From Guptibacillus hwajinpoensis (GTDB lineage: Bacteria > Bacillota > Bacilli > Bacillales > Guptibacillaceae), in NCBI RefSeq assembly GCF_001039475.1, contig NZ_LELK01000015.1, positions 124,001 to 188,000 on the forward strand: 64,000 bases of DNA, in the 5' to 3' direction. Below, piece by piece: positions 8,618 to 16,690 of this stretch. Position numbers and translations under genes: made by a program. A model generated the notes under the pieces. It made no database searches. It was given only the letters and a program-made list of their open reading frames with translations, and was not told where the DNA came from. Within the stretch, counting starts at the first letter, position 1; each line of letters begins with the position of its first letter.

Positions 8618-9466
8618 ATGCTTCATCACATCAAAACTTATCTGCTAATTACTTTGGGGGCGCTCGGTGTTGCTACCCATGTTCATTTTTTCTTATCTCC
8701 TAATAGCCTTGCGACGGGGGGAGTCAGTGGTTTGTCGATCTTGATGAACCATCTAGTCCCAGATTTTTCCGTCGGTATGTTTATGATTATTTTGAACGCA
8801 GTGCTTTTGTTAGTTGGAATTCTGTTTCTCGGTCCTAAATTCGGTGTTAAAACCATATATGCAAGTTTTGCTCTATCACTTGCTGTTTGGGCGTTTGAAC
8901 GATTTATCCCTGTAACTGAACCATTTAGTCAGGATATTCTAATTCAACTGATTATCGGACAGTGTATTGCTGCTGCTGGTATGGGGCTTGTCTTTCATCA
9001 GAAAGCTTCAACAGGAGGTACTGATATTATTGCGATGATTTTAAATAAATACTTCTCAATGGAAGTTGGGAAAGCTGTTCTTATTTCGGATATTTCAATT
9101 GCGTTATTCTCTGTTGCTCTATTCGGACCAGAAATCGGTATGTATGCGATCTTCGGCGTTATTCTTAATGGGTTAGTGATTGATTATACTCTTCAGACTT
9201 TCGAGGCGAAGAAAGAAATCGTCATTATTAGTAAAGAAAGCGAAATGATTCGTGCATTTATCGTAGAGGAAATTGGCAAAGGTGCAACGATTCATACCGC
9301 ACGTGGTGCCTTTACTTCAGATGAAAAAGAAGTGATTACAACAATCCTTGGTAGAAAAGATCTTCTCAAATTGAAAAAGCATGTTGGTGCGGTTGACCAA
9401 AAAGCCTTTATTACTGTTCACAGTATGAAAGAAATTCTTGGACAGGATTTTAAGTCACTCGCATAA
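8618..9466 (+). CDS. YitT family membrane protein (DUF161 + DUF2179)
   Basis: This 282-residue protein has five to six membrane helices (about residues 5-195) carrying the YitT signatures NSLATGGVSGLS and STGGTDIIA. A soluble C-terminal DUF2179 domain follows (about 205-275) with KGATIHTARGAFT. Members are widespread in Firmicutes; their transport substrate or role is not established. GGGAGGG precedes the ATG. It is monocistronic, ending in a strong terminator shared with the convergent TspO-like gene. Several B. subtilis paralogues exist (YitT, YpjC, YqfU, YvjA), so I do not assign one. Confidence 0.88.
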   Translation: MLHHIKTYLLITLGALGVATHVHFFLSPNSLATGGVSGLSILMNHLVPDFSVGMFMIILNAVLLLVGILFLGPKFGVKTIYASFALSLAVWAFERFIPVTEPFSQDILIQLIIGQCIAAAGMGLVFHQKASTGGTDIIAMILNKYFSMEVGKAVLISDISIALFSVALFGPEIGMYAIFGVILNGLVIDYTLQTFEAKKEIVIISKESEMIRAFIVEEIGKGATIHTARGAFTSDEKEVITTILGRKDLLKLKKHVGAVDQKAFITVHSMKEILGQDFKSLA

Positions 9467-9473
9467 CTAGAAA

Positions 9474-9506
9474 TAAGCCCCTTTACAATTCGTAAAGGGG
9501 CTTTTC
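9474..9506. terminator. Bidirectional intrinsic terminator
   Basis: Stem AAGCCCCTTTAC / GTAAAGGGGCTT followed by TT. It lies between convergent genes and its minus-strand side abuts the stop of the TspO-like gene. Confidence 0.85.
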
Positions 9507-10238
9507 TTATGACTTTCTTGACTTAAAAGTGTAGACAATCGTAATGATGAAAATAAAGGCTGCAAGTGTGAAAGAGGAGTAAACGACGAGTGGCACATCT
9601 GCATTTTGGTTTTTGATTCCTATACCAACGAAAGCCCACACAAATACTAGTGGATACACCCAATCATTCTCATTCTTTAGAAAGACAAGTGCTAGGATTG
9701 TTGCGACAAGTAACAGAAGAACTGTCCAGATTGAATCTGAAATGCCGAACCCATCCCAATTTACATAGGTAAGGTAGTAGCTAATATTTGCGATAGTAGC
9801 TACACTAATCCAGCCGAGGTAAACAGAGAAGGGAAGAAGATCAAGAAATGATGCACCTGCTGTTTTTACGCTAACATAAAGACGGATCAGTGTAATGAGT
9901 AATAAAAGCATTACAATGACTGATAGGCCAAAGAATTCATAATGCCACATGAAAATCCAGAGCGTATTTAATAGTGAGCTTAATACAAATAGTCCACTCG
10001 TTTCTTGGTAGATCGGTAATTTTCGACGACTGGCTGGGAATTGGCGAATGACCCATATTCCAAGAAGGATATAAATAAGTCCCCAAATACTAAAAACGTA
10101 ACCGGCAGGTGTGAAGAGAACGTTAAGCTTATTTGAAATCTCACCGGTCGTTTGGCCGTTTAAAGGTAAGCTGTTGGCAAGACCGTTTACTGTTACAACA
10201 AGTAGATATGCTGCAAGATTAATAAGAAATTTGCCCAT
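9507..10238 (-). CDS. TspO/MBR-related tryptophan-rich membrane protein
   Basis: This 243-residue integral membrane protein is rich in Trp. It has seven or so hydrophobic segments and the TspO-like block FTPAGYVFSIWGLIY near residues 43-57, plus a later TIANISYYLTYVNWDG segment. It is longer than classic five-helix TspO (about 160), matching the extended TspO/MBR-related proteins of Gram-positives. Ligand or function is unknown; porphyrin or stress roles are known only for canonical TspO. I chose the ATG at 10238 (GAGGAGG six bases upstream); the TTG at 10256 overlaps that ribosome site. Confidence 0.75.
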   Translation of the reverse strand: MGKFLINLAAYLLVVTVNGLANSLPLNGQTTGEISNKLNVLFTPAGYVFSIWGLIYILLGIWVIRQFPASRRKLPIYQETSGLFVLSSLLNTLWIFMWHYEFFGLSVIVMLLLLITLIRLYVSVKTAGASFLDLLPFSVYLGWISVATIANISYYLTYVNWDGFGISDSIWTVLLLLVATILALVFLKNENDWVYPLVFVWAFVGIGIKNQNADVPLVVYSSFTLAAFIFIITIVYTFKSRKS

Positions 10239-10286
10239 TCGAATCCTCCTCTTCAAAAAATGATTCTTTGTAGATGGTACTATAAA

Positions 10287-10354
10287 GCTTCAGCATCCTG
10301 AAGCGGAAATCAAACGCTATACAGGAAAAGTAAGAATGTCTATGAAAAGAGCTT
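10287..10354. repeat. Partial copy of the MITE-like element (right end)
   Basis: The segment cttcagcatcctgaagcggaaatcaaacg, then aatgtctatgaaaagagctttt, matches the internally deleted copy at 48223-48348 over its right half. It sits upstream of the TspO-like gene. Confidence 0.55.
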
Positions 10355-10437
10355 TTAGAAATTTGCTACAGTACATACTATTCCTTCTTTAAGAGTGGCA
10401 TAACCTCTTATTTATATGCGTTAACACATAGTCATAA

Positions 10438-10470
10438 AAAATACCCACTCCATAATGGAGCGGGTATTTA
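10438..10470. terminator. Intrinsic terminator of yfmJ
   Basis: Stem AAATACCC.CTCCAT / ATGGAG.GGGTATTT immediately follows the yfmJ stop on the minus strand. Confidence 0.8.
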
Positions 10471-10473
10471 CTA

Positions 10474-11505
10474 TTAACGATTTGGAAGCGTTGCGTATTC
10501 TGGATCTGCTACTTTAACAAGCTGTTTCCCAACATTAGTCCCCTCGAAAAGGCCAAGGAATGCATCAGGAACATTTTCGAATCCTTCTACAATCGTTTCT
10601 TCGTATTTCAATTTACCTTCTTGCAGCCATTTACCTAGTTGCTCAGCGCCTTCATTGAAACGATCGGAGTAATCATTTACAACGAAGCCTTTCATAAGTG
10701 CGCTAGATTGAATCAGTTTCGTTTGAACGCGAGGGCCAAGGTCAGCTTCTTTGTTATTATATGAAGATATAGCACCACAAACAGGAATACGTGCAAATTT
10801 ATTTAGTAAGCTAATGGCTGCATCACCAATTTCTCCACCAACGTTTTCATAATACACGTCAATACCATTTGGGCAAGCATCTTTTAGAGCTTTGTAGACA
10901 TCCTGTGTTTTGTAATTAATTCCTTCGTCAAACCCAAGCTCATTTTTAATATAGTCGATTTTGTCATCTGAACCAGCTATTCCTACTACACGGCAACCTT
11001 TGATCTTAGCAATCTGACCGACTACCGAACCGACAGCACCAGCAGCACCTGAAACAACTACTGTTTCTCCTTCTTTCGGCTGACCAATATCGAGTAGTCC
11101 GAAGTATGCAGTCTGTCCAGGCATTCCAAGAATACCAAGATGTGTAGTAATAGGTGCTACGTTTGGATCGATCTTACGAAGGTGTTTCTCATTAGCTACA
11201 GTATACTCTTCCCAGCTAAGATGACCGATTACAATATCACCCTGGTTAAATTGTGACGATTTTGATTCAGTTACTTCTGCTACAACTCCACCGTTAAGTG
11301 GCTCGTTAATTTGAAAAGGTGCTACATATGACTTGGCATCTCTCATACGTCCTCTCATGTACGGATCAACAGTAAGGTATAACGTCTTGAGAAGCACCTC
11401 ACCGTCTTTGGGGGTTGGCATATCCGCTTCAACGAAGTTAAAGTTCTCCATTGATGGCATACCTTCTGGTCGTTTTGCTAGATGAATCTGTCTTTGCTTA
11501 GTCAT
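10474..11505 (-). CDS. yfmJ: NADP-dependent oxidoreductase, YfmJ/CurA-type
   Basis: This 343-residue medium-chain dehydrogenase/reductase lacks the zinc ligands and belongs to the leukotriene B4 dehydrogenase/CurA-like group that includes YfmJ. Diagnostic features are DPYMRGRMRD (about 47-56), the glycine-rich nucleotide motif GAAGAVGS (153-160), and YYENVGGEIGD. These enzymes reduce alpha,beta-unsaturated carbonyl compounds with NADPH, giving a likely detoxification role. GGAGGGAT lies upstream of the ATG at 11505. It stands alone, with its own terminator. Confidence 0.88.
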   Translation of the reverse strand: MTKQRQIHLAKRPEGMPSMENFNFVEADMPTPKDGEVLLKTLYLTVDPYMRGRMRDAKSYVAPFQINEPLNGGVVAEVTESKSSQFNQGDIVIGHLSWEEYTVANEKHLRKIDPNVAPITTHLGILGMPGQTAYFGLLDIGQPKEGETVVVSGAAGAVGSVVGQIAKIKGCRVVGIAGSDDKIDYIKNELGFDEGINYKTQDVYKALKDACPNGIDVYYENVGGEIGDAAISLLNKFARIPVCGAISSYNNKEADLGPRVQTKLIQSSALMKGFVVNDYSDRFNEGAEQLGKWLQEGKLKYEETIVEGFENVPDAFLGLFEGTNVGKQLVKVADPEYATLPNR

Positions 11506-11744
11506 TCCTTATCCCTCCAATTATGATTGAATGTTCATTCACTTCATATCTAAGATGATTTCTCTATTAAACGGTACCATAATTTAATAAAGGTGATCAA
11601 AGTTTTAGCCTTTTTGATTTTTGATTTAGATTAGGTGATAGATAAAGGTAAGAGAAGGTAGTCATCACACATTTGTTAAGTCTTTACCATTGAACAGAAT
11701 GTATGTGTTTGGATATGCTAACGATAGAAATGGAGGGATCCAAT

Positions 11745-12452
11745 ATGGAAAGCAGTAAAGGGAAGGGCTGGATAATGAAGCAAACGTGGGATGATCTTTT
11801 GTTCCTTCATTGGCCTGTTGATGCTGCGTGGCTACAATCACTTCTTCCTTCTGAGCTTGAAGTAGATACGTTTGATGGGCTTGCCTGGATTGGTATTGTT
11901 CCATTTGAGATGAACCGAATTAGATTTAGAGGGTTTCCGGCTGTGCCATTTGCTTCTCGTTTGTTAGAACTTAATGTTCGTACGTACGTCAGATATGGTG
12001 ATAAGCAGGGTGTATACTTTTTTAGTCTTGATGCAAGTTATATGCCAGGAGTGTTTATCGCAAGGAAGGCTTTCCACCTTCCATATTTTAAAGCAGATAT
12101 GGTTAAAAGAAAGAAAAGCCAACAGGTGGACTTTAGCTCGTCTCGAACTCATAAGGGTGTTAGGGAAGCAACGTACCATATTAAGTATCAACCTACTTCT
12201 GAACCATATGAAGCGAAGAAGGGAGATCTTGATTTCTGGTTAACTGAACGAGATCGATTGTTTATCGTTCGAAACGGAAGCGTACTTCAAGGTAAAATTC
12301 ACCATGATAAATGGCCCCTTCAACATGCCAAAACTGATGTTCTTCTTGATACGTTATCGGATCATTATGGCTATAAAGAGGATCAGGTCATCACTCACTT
12401 TTCAGAATCTGTTACTACTTATTTGTGGCCCTTTGAAAAAGTGACTAAATAG
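11745..12452 (+). CDS. YqjF family protein (DUF2071)
   Basis: This 235-residue cytosolic protein has the DUF2071/YqjF pattern: WDDLLFLHWPVD near the N-terminus, LLPSELEVDTFDGLAWIGIVPF, and LNVRTYVRYGDKQGVYFFSLDA. Related folds belong to the acetoacetate decarboxylase-like superfamily, but no activity is established. The start is the ATG at 11745, with GGAGG eight bases upstream; frames opening earlier (11703) have no ribosome site. It is monocistronic and shares its terminator with the convergent rarD. Confidence 0.85.
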   Translation: MESSKGKGWIMKQTWDDLLFLHWPVDAAWLQSLLPSELEVDTFDGLAWIGIVPFEMNRIRFRGFPAVPFASRLLELNVRTYVRYGDKQGVYFFSLDASYMPGVFIARKAFHLPYFKADMVKRKKSQQVDFSSSRTHKGVREATYHIKYQPTSEPYEAKKGDLDFWLTERDRLFIVRNGSVLQGKIHHDKWPLQHAKTDVLLDTLSDHYGYKEDQVITHFSESVTTYLWPFEKVTK

Positions 12453-12482
12453 AAAAACCCACATCAGAATGTGGGTTTTTCT
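12453..12482. terminator. Bidirectional intrinsic terminator
   Basis: Stem AAAAACCCACAT / ATGTGGGTTTTT between the convergent yqjF-like and rarD genes. Confidence 0.85.
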
Positions 12483-12485
12483 TCA

Positions 12486-13427
12486 TTAAGATAACGAATG
12501 CTTTTCTTGAAAAACTCGAGGCTCCATGCGGCGGAATAATCTTGTGCGAGAAAGGGTGAAGATTAGTAGAGCTGCCCAGATTAACACAAAGCTAATAAAG
12601 TGAGCTGAGGTAAATGTCTCCTCATACAAAAACACTCCCTGAATCAACATAAGTGTTGGGGCAATGTATTGTAGAAAACCAATCATAGAAAGAGAGATTC
12701 GGTTAGCCCCAGTCGCAAAAAGCAATAACGGTACGGCTGTTACAATACCAGCACCAAGTAGAAGGGCAAGAATCATAGTGTTTTCAACGTAGAGTGCATC
12801 ACCTATGTTATGACGGACGCTCATAAGGTAAATTAATGCAAAAGGAGTAATGAACAATGTTTCAATGGTAAGCCCAGTTAGTGCACCAAGTTTGGCCTTC
12901 TTTTTCAACAAACCATAAATACCAAAGCTTAGGGCGAGAACTAATGATACCCATGGTATTTCACCGAAGCGAAAGACCAGATTTAGCACACCTACTGCCG
13001 CAAGTCCGAATGAGATCATTTGCCAGAAGGACAGACGTTCTTTCAAGAATAGAATTCCAAGTAGAACGCTAATTAGCGGGTTAATATAATAACCGAGGCT
13101 CGTTTGTATAACATGATCATGATTGACTGCCCATATAAAAGCGTACCAATTGATTGTAATAAACAGTGATGCGAATATAATTGCTGTGAGCTTCTTTGGT
13201 TTTCGTAGTATTAAAATGAGTTCTTTTTGAAAAGATGATAGTTTTCCTAGCACGAGAAGAATAACAATCATAAAAACGAAAGACCAGATAATTCGATGAG
13301 CGAGCACTTCTTCAGATGGTACAGTGGCAACTAGTTTCCAATAAAGAGGGAGAATTCCCCACAGAAAGTAAGCACCCGCTCCTGCTACAATCCCGATTGT
13401 GTGATCTTGATCAATTCCCGCCTTCAT
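12486..13427 (-). CDS. rarD: RarD-type EamA (DMT) transporter
   Basis: This protein has 313 residues and ten predicted transmembrane helices in two EamA repeats. The N-terminal AGAGAYFLWGILPLYWKL and the central NWYAFIWAVNHDHV and TSLGYYINPL blocks are diagnostic for RarD. Substrates are uncertain; related DMT proteins export metabolites, and RarD was linked to chloramphenicol sensitivity elsewhere. I chose the ATG at 13427 (GAGGG seven bases upstream) over the TTG at 13433. No operon partner is visible. Confidence 0.88.
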   Translation of the reverse strand: MKAGIDQDHTIGIVAGAGAYFLWGILPLYWKLVATVPSEEVLAHRIIWSFVFMIVILLVLGKLSSFQKELILILRKPKKLTAIIFASLFITINWYAFIWAVNHDHVIQTSLGYYINPLISVLLGILFLKERLSFWQMISFGLAAVGVLNLVFRFGEIPWVSLVLALSFGIYGLLKKKAKLGALTGLTIETLFITPFALIYLMSVRHNIGDALYVENTMILALLLGAGIVTAVPLLLFATGANRISLSMIGFLQYIAPTLMLIQGVFLYEETFTSAHFISFVLIWAALLIFTLSRTRLFRRMEPRVFQEKHSLS

Positions 13428-13550
13428 AGGCAATCCCTCGTTTCAGTAAGTTTCACTTTTATTAGTTTAGCTTCCTTTCCATTTCATTACAACGATAATG
13501 GGCTGAGGTTTAAGACATAGACTAGTAATGAGATAGTGAGGAGGATGCAG

Positions 13551-14252
13551 ATGAATCGAAACGATCGAATCATATTGGATCAAAAAGTAGGCGATGTGAC
13601 GGGTAATGGTGTTCCTGATATCGTTGTTCTGACCGGTACAAAGCCATATGGGAGTGATACACCGTTCGTGGATCAGGTCGTGTTAATGATAAAAAATGGT
13701 GCTACTGGAGTAGAATCATCTTTTGCTTTGCCAGGAAGTAGTGGATACAATCCCACACTATATCTAGGGGATTTTACTGGGAATAAAGTGAACGAAATCC
13801 TTGTGCGTTCTGACTCTGGTGGTAGTGGTGGAATTACGTATGACTTCTTATACTCTTACTTTAATCAATCGCTTACATTATTATTTGATCAGGAAAGTTT
13901 CTATAATGCCTTTTCGTACGGTGTTAAGTATCTAAATGATTATCAAGCTAAAGTAGAAAATAAAACCTTACAGAAAACTTATATTGTGAGTCTTCTATAT
14001 AAAGGTGAGGAGTATCTTTCGGAAGTTTACAATGAAGATGGCACATTAAAAGTACCAGTTCAGGGTGATGTGTTACCACCAGGAGGGGTGTATCCAATTG
14101 ATTTGCAAAGAGATGGAGTTAATGAATTACTGATTTATCAGAGGGTGATCGGGAGATACAATGCGGATGGGCTGGGCTTTCTTTCAACACCTATCCAGTG
14201 GAAAGAAAACCGTTTTGTCCCTATGTATCAAACGCTTTGTATTTTCGGATAG
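13551..14252 (+). CDS. VCBS/FG-GAP-like repeat protein of unknown function
   Basis: The 233-residue product contains several short Asp/Gly-rich calcium-loop-like motifs: DVTGNGVPDIVVL (about 14-26), DFTGNKVNEILVR (about 75-87) and DLQRDGVNELLIY near 185. These are typical of FG-GAP/VCBS beta-propeller blades. There is no clear signal peptide at the chosen start (ATG at 13551, GAGGAGG six bases upstream). Upstream GTG and ATG codons overlap the ribosome site. Such proteins occur in Bacillaceae as uncharacterised proteins. No partner gene is adjacent. Confidence 0.7.
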   Translation: MNRNDRIILDQKVGDVTGNGVPDIVVLTGTKPYGSDTPFVDQVVLMIKNGATGVESSFALPGSSGYNPTLYLGDFTGNKVNEILVRSDSGGSGGITYDFLYSYFNQSLTLLFDQESFYNAFSYGVKYLNDYQAKVENKTLQKTYIVSLLYKGEEYLSEVYNEDGTLKVPVQGDVLPPGGVYPIDLQRDGVNELLIYQRVIGRYNADGLGFLSTPIQWKENRFVPMYQTLCIFG

Positions 14253-14291
14253 TAACTATGTATAAGGGGGATCGCTCCCCCTGGAATTCTT

Positions 14292-14417
14292 TTATTGCTT
14301 TTCAAGAAGAGCTGCAAGTACGTGTTTCTTAAACTTCTCAGTCTTGCGTCCTTCAATATAACGTACATCGTGTTTCTTAAGCTGTTCAACGTACCAGCCT
14401 TTGCTTGCGTAATGCAT
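14292..14417 (-). CDS. DUF2639-type small protein (YflJ-like)
   Basis: This 41-residue frame reads from the ATG at 14417. It contains ASKGWYVEQLKK, YIEGRKTEKFKKHVL and the end LLEKQ, the pattern I recall for the DUF2639/YflJ family of tiny Bacillus proteins. AAAGGATGG lies just upstream of the start. The longer reverse frame at 14228-14425 is a different, shadow frame. Function is unknown. It is convergent with the VCBS-like gene; a hairpin GGGGGATCGCTCCCCC at about 14264-14280 lies between them. Confidence 0.72.
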   Translation of the reverse strand: MHYASKGWYVEQLKKHDVRYIEGRKTEKFKKHVLAALLEKQ

Positions 14418-14554
14418 CGAACCATCCTTTCTCTAATGAAAATTCTATAAGGAGTATTCTATAACCTTAACCGTGAACCATGTTAACATCTATCCCATAG
14501 TTGTGAAAAGGGGAAAAGGGAAATTCAATAGTAAGAATTTTCGTTTGTAAAATA

Positions 14555-14592
14555 TGAGCCAAAATCAAGAAATCAACAATATGAGCTAACAT
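14555..14592. repeat. Dispersed 38-bp intergenic repeat, copy 1
   Basis: The sequence atgagccaaaatcaagaaat, continuing caacaatatgagctaacat, recurs with two changes at 43397-43434. It lies in a 390-bp gap between the DUF2639 gene and the ABC exporter that otherwise holds only an orphan hairpin. Confidence 0.6.
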
Positions 14593-14670
14593 AGCCTATA
14601 AGAAAGAAAATTGAATTTCGTACCAGAATATCGGGATAAAATAGAGAGCAAAATAAAAGATTCGAAACTT

Positions 14671-14706
14671 AAACCCTTTATCAGTTGATAAGGGGTTTCT
14701 TTTTAT
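14671..14706 (+). terminator. Orphan intrinsic-terminator-like hairpin
   Basis: AAACCCTTTATCA and TGATAAGGGGTTT form a stem followed by CTTTTTAT. No coding gene on the plus strand lies between 14252 and here, so it may end an unannotated transcript or mark a decayed gene. Confidence 0.5.
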
Positions 14707-14813
14707 ACAACTGGCACACCCTGTTAAAGGATAAACTGAAATGAAAGAGAATGTAAGTAACGTGTGGGTGTAATGTACCATCGTCACGCAATACTTCCAA
14801 TGGAGGTTAGAAA

Positions 14814-15764
14814 ATGGATGGATCGATTTTAGTTCATGACCTTGTGAAAACATATAAAGGCGATGTAAAAGCTGTACAGGGAGTGAGTTTTGAGGTGGGT
14901 GAAGGGGAGTTCTTCGCTTTTCTTGGTCCAAATGGTGCTGGTAAATCGACAACAGTACAAATTCTAACGACTCTAGTAAAGCCAACGTCCGGAACAATTC
15001 AAATCGGCGGAGTAAATGTAAGTGAGCAACCTGAAAATGTTAGATGGAATATTGGAGTTGCATTGCAAGAGACCGGCATCGATCCTGTTTTAAAAGGAAG
15101 AGAATTAATTGAAATGCAGGCAAGGCTATTTGGTTTCACCAAGAAAGAGGCAAAAGAGAGAGCTGCTGAGTTACTAACATTAGTGGATTTAAACGATGCA
15201 GCCGATCGACCGTGTGGTAAATATTCTGGTGGGATGAGGCGTCGTCTTGATCTCGCTTTAACATTAGTTCATAAGCCGAAAATTCTTTTTCTCGATGAAC
15301 CTACTACTGGACTAGATCCTTCTAATCGAAAAGCAATTTGGAAAGAAATTAAGCGGTTAAATAAAGAAGAAGGAACGACTATTTTTCTCACGACGCAATA
15401 CCTTGAAGAAGCCGATCAACTGGCGGATCGAATAAGCATTATTAACGAGGGCAAAATTGTTGCTTCTGGAAGTGCAGAAGAACTGAAAAGGACGCTCGGG
15501 TTTGATGCAATCCAGCTTGTCTTTCATGAGCCAGAAGAGGCAGAACGAGCAAGTGAGGTATTGCGTGATATAGGCGAGAACATGGAACGATCGAGAGAAG
15601 AAGTGACAGTCTATACTGAAAATGGAACTCAGATTCTTTCTGAACTTGTTCGGATGCTCGATGAACATCATCTTATACCGAAAACGTTAAACGTAATGCC
15701 CCCTTCGCTTGATGACGTATTTATTAATGTTACGAATGAACAAAAGGAAAAGGAGAGGGCGTGA
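14814..15764 (+). CDS. ABC exporter ATP-binding protein (DrrA-like)
   Basis: This 316-residue ATPase is of the ABC-2 exporter class. Walker A is GPNGAGKST (38-46), the signature YSGGMRRRLDLA begins at about 137, and Walker B is ILFLDEPTTGLDP (157-169). A C-terminal extension of about 90 residues is typical of daunorubicin-resistance-type DrrA ATPases. With the next gene it should form a two-component efflux system; the substrate is unknown. ATG at 14814 is preceded by ggaggtt. Its stop lies five bases before the permease start. Confidence 0.88.
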   Translation: MDGSILVHDLVKTYKGDVKAVQGVSFEVGEGEFFAFLGPNGAGKSTTVQILTTLVKPTSGTIQIGGVNVSEQPENVRWNIGVALQETGIDPVLKGRELIEMQARLFGFTKKEAKERAAELLTLVDLNDAADRPCGKYSGGMRRRLDLALTLVHKPKILFLDEPTTGLDPSNRKAIWKEIKRLNKEEGTTIFLTTQYLEEADQLADRISIINEGKIVASGSAEELKRTLGFDAIQLVFHEPEEAERASEVLRDIGENMERSREEVTVYTENGTQILSELVRMLDEHHLIPKTLNVMPPSLDDVFINVTNEQKEKERA

Positions 15765-15768
15765 GCGT

Positions 15769-16560
15769 ATGAATGAACAGAAAAAAGGATCATTCTTTGT
15801 TGATACTATGGTTTATACAAAGAGAAGCATCGTTACCATTATTCGAAACCCGCTCATCTTTATTCCCAATTTAATCATTAGTCTTTTCTTTTTATTCGTC
15901 TATGAGGGCGGATTAAGCGGAATATCGCAACTACCAGCATTTGAAGGCGCTAATTATCTTGCTTTTATCCTTCCTGTATCGATTGTTTCAGCTGCAATTG
16001 GAGGAGCTGGTGGGGCTGGACAAGCGCTCGTAAAGGATCTAGAAAATGGGTATTTCTCAAGGCTTTTGTTAACCCCGTCCTCAAGGCTTGCGATCGTTCT
16101 AGGTCCAATTATTGCTGGAATGCTTCAACTTCTTATTCAAACGATATTAATTCTAGTCATTGCCTATTTTCTTGGTCTTGAGGTAGCTGCTGGATTCGGT
16201 GGAGTGATTGTCGTACTCTTATTAACGTTAGGATGGGGACTTGCATTTGCGGGGTATTCGGTTGGGGTAGCACTGCGGACAAAAAATGCACAGTCTGCAC
16301 AGGCGGGCACATTTGTTTTCTTCCCGCTTATCTTTTTAAGTACCACATTTGTTCCGTACGAATTGATTGAAGCAGGGTGGCTTAAAATAGCGGCAACAAT
16401 TAATCCAACAACCTATTTATTTGAGGCAATGCGTTCTGTTTTTATTGATGGATGGGATGCATGGCCACTTGTAAGAGGGTTTCTAGTCATTGCCTTGTTA
16501 TGCGCTATAACAATTACTTTCTCAGCTGAAAGTGCTCAGAAAGCAGTAAGCTCTGATTAA
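15769..16560 (+). CDS. ABC-2 type exporter permease (DrrB-like)
   Basis: This 263-residue permease has six membrane helices and the ABC-2 family block FVFFPLIFLSTTFVPYE near residues 180-196, followed by INPTTYLFEAMR. It pairs with the ATPase immediately upstream. I chose the ATG at 15769, with GGAGAGGG about nine bases upstream. The frame extends further upstream, but that part overlaps the ATPase coding region. The likely role is drug or lipid export; the substrate cannot be read from sequence. Confidence 0.87.
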   Translation: MNEQKKGSFFVDTMVYTKRSIVTIIRNPLIFIPNLIISLFFLFVYEGGLSGISQLPAFEGANYLAFILPVSIVSAAIGGAGGAGQALVKDLENGYFSRLLLTPSSRLAIVLGPIIAGMLQLLIQTILILVIAYFLGLEVAAGFGGVIVVLLLTLGWGLAFAGYSVGVALRTKNAQSAQAGTFVFFPLIFLSTTFVPYELIEAGWLKIAATINPTTYLFEAMRSVFIDGWDAWPLVRGFLVIALLCAITITFSAESAQKAVSSD

Positions 16561-16690
16561 GTATCTTAAATGTGCGATATGGCTTTAAAAGTACCAGCTT
16601 TAGGGTAAACCAAGATATGCAGTAGTGCTAGTTGAATTTAATGACGCTATTTAATAGAGCATGGAATGGAGAACGAAGGACGTGAACACT

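Noticed and set aside
14596-14997. 133-residue reverse-strand frame opposite the DrrA-like gene
   Set aside because: It overlaps the start of a clear ABC ATPase on the other strand, has no ribosome site and no family-like sequence.
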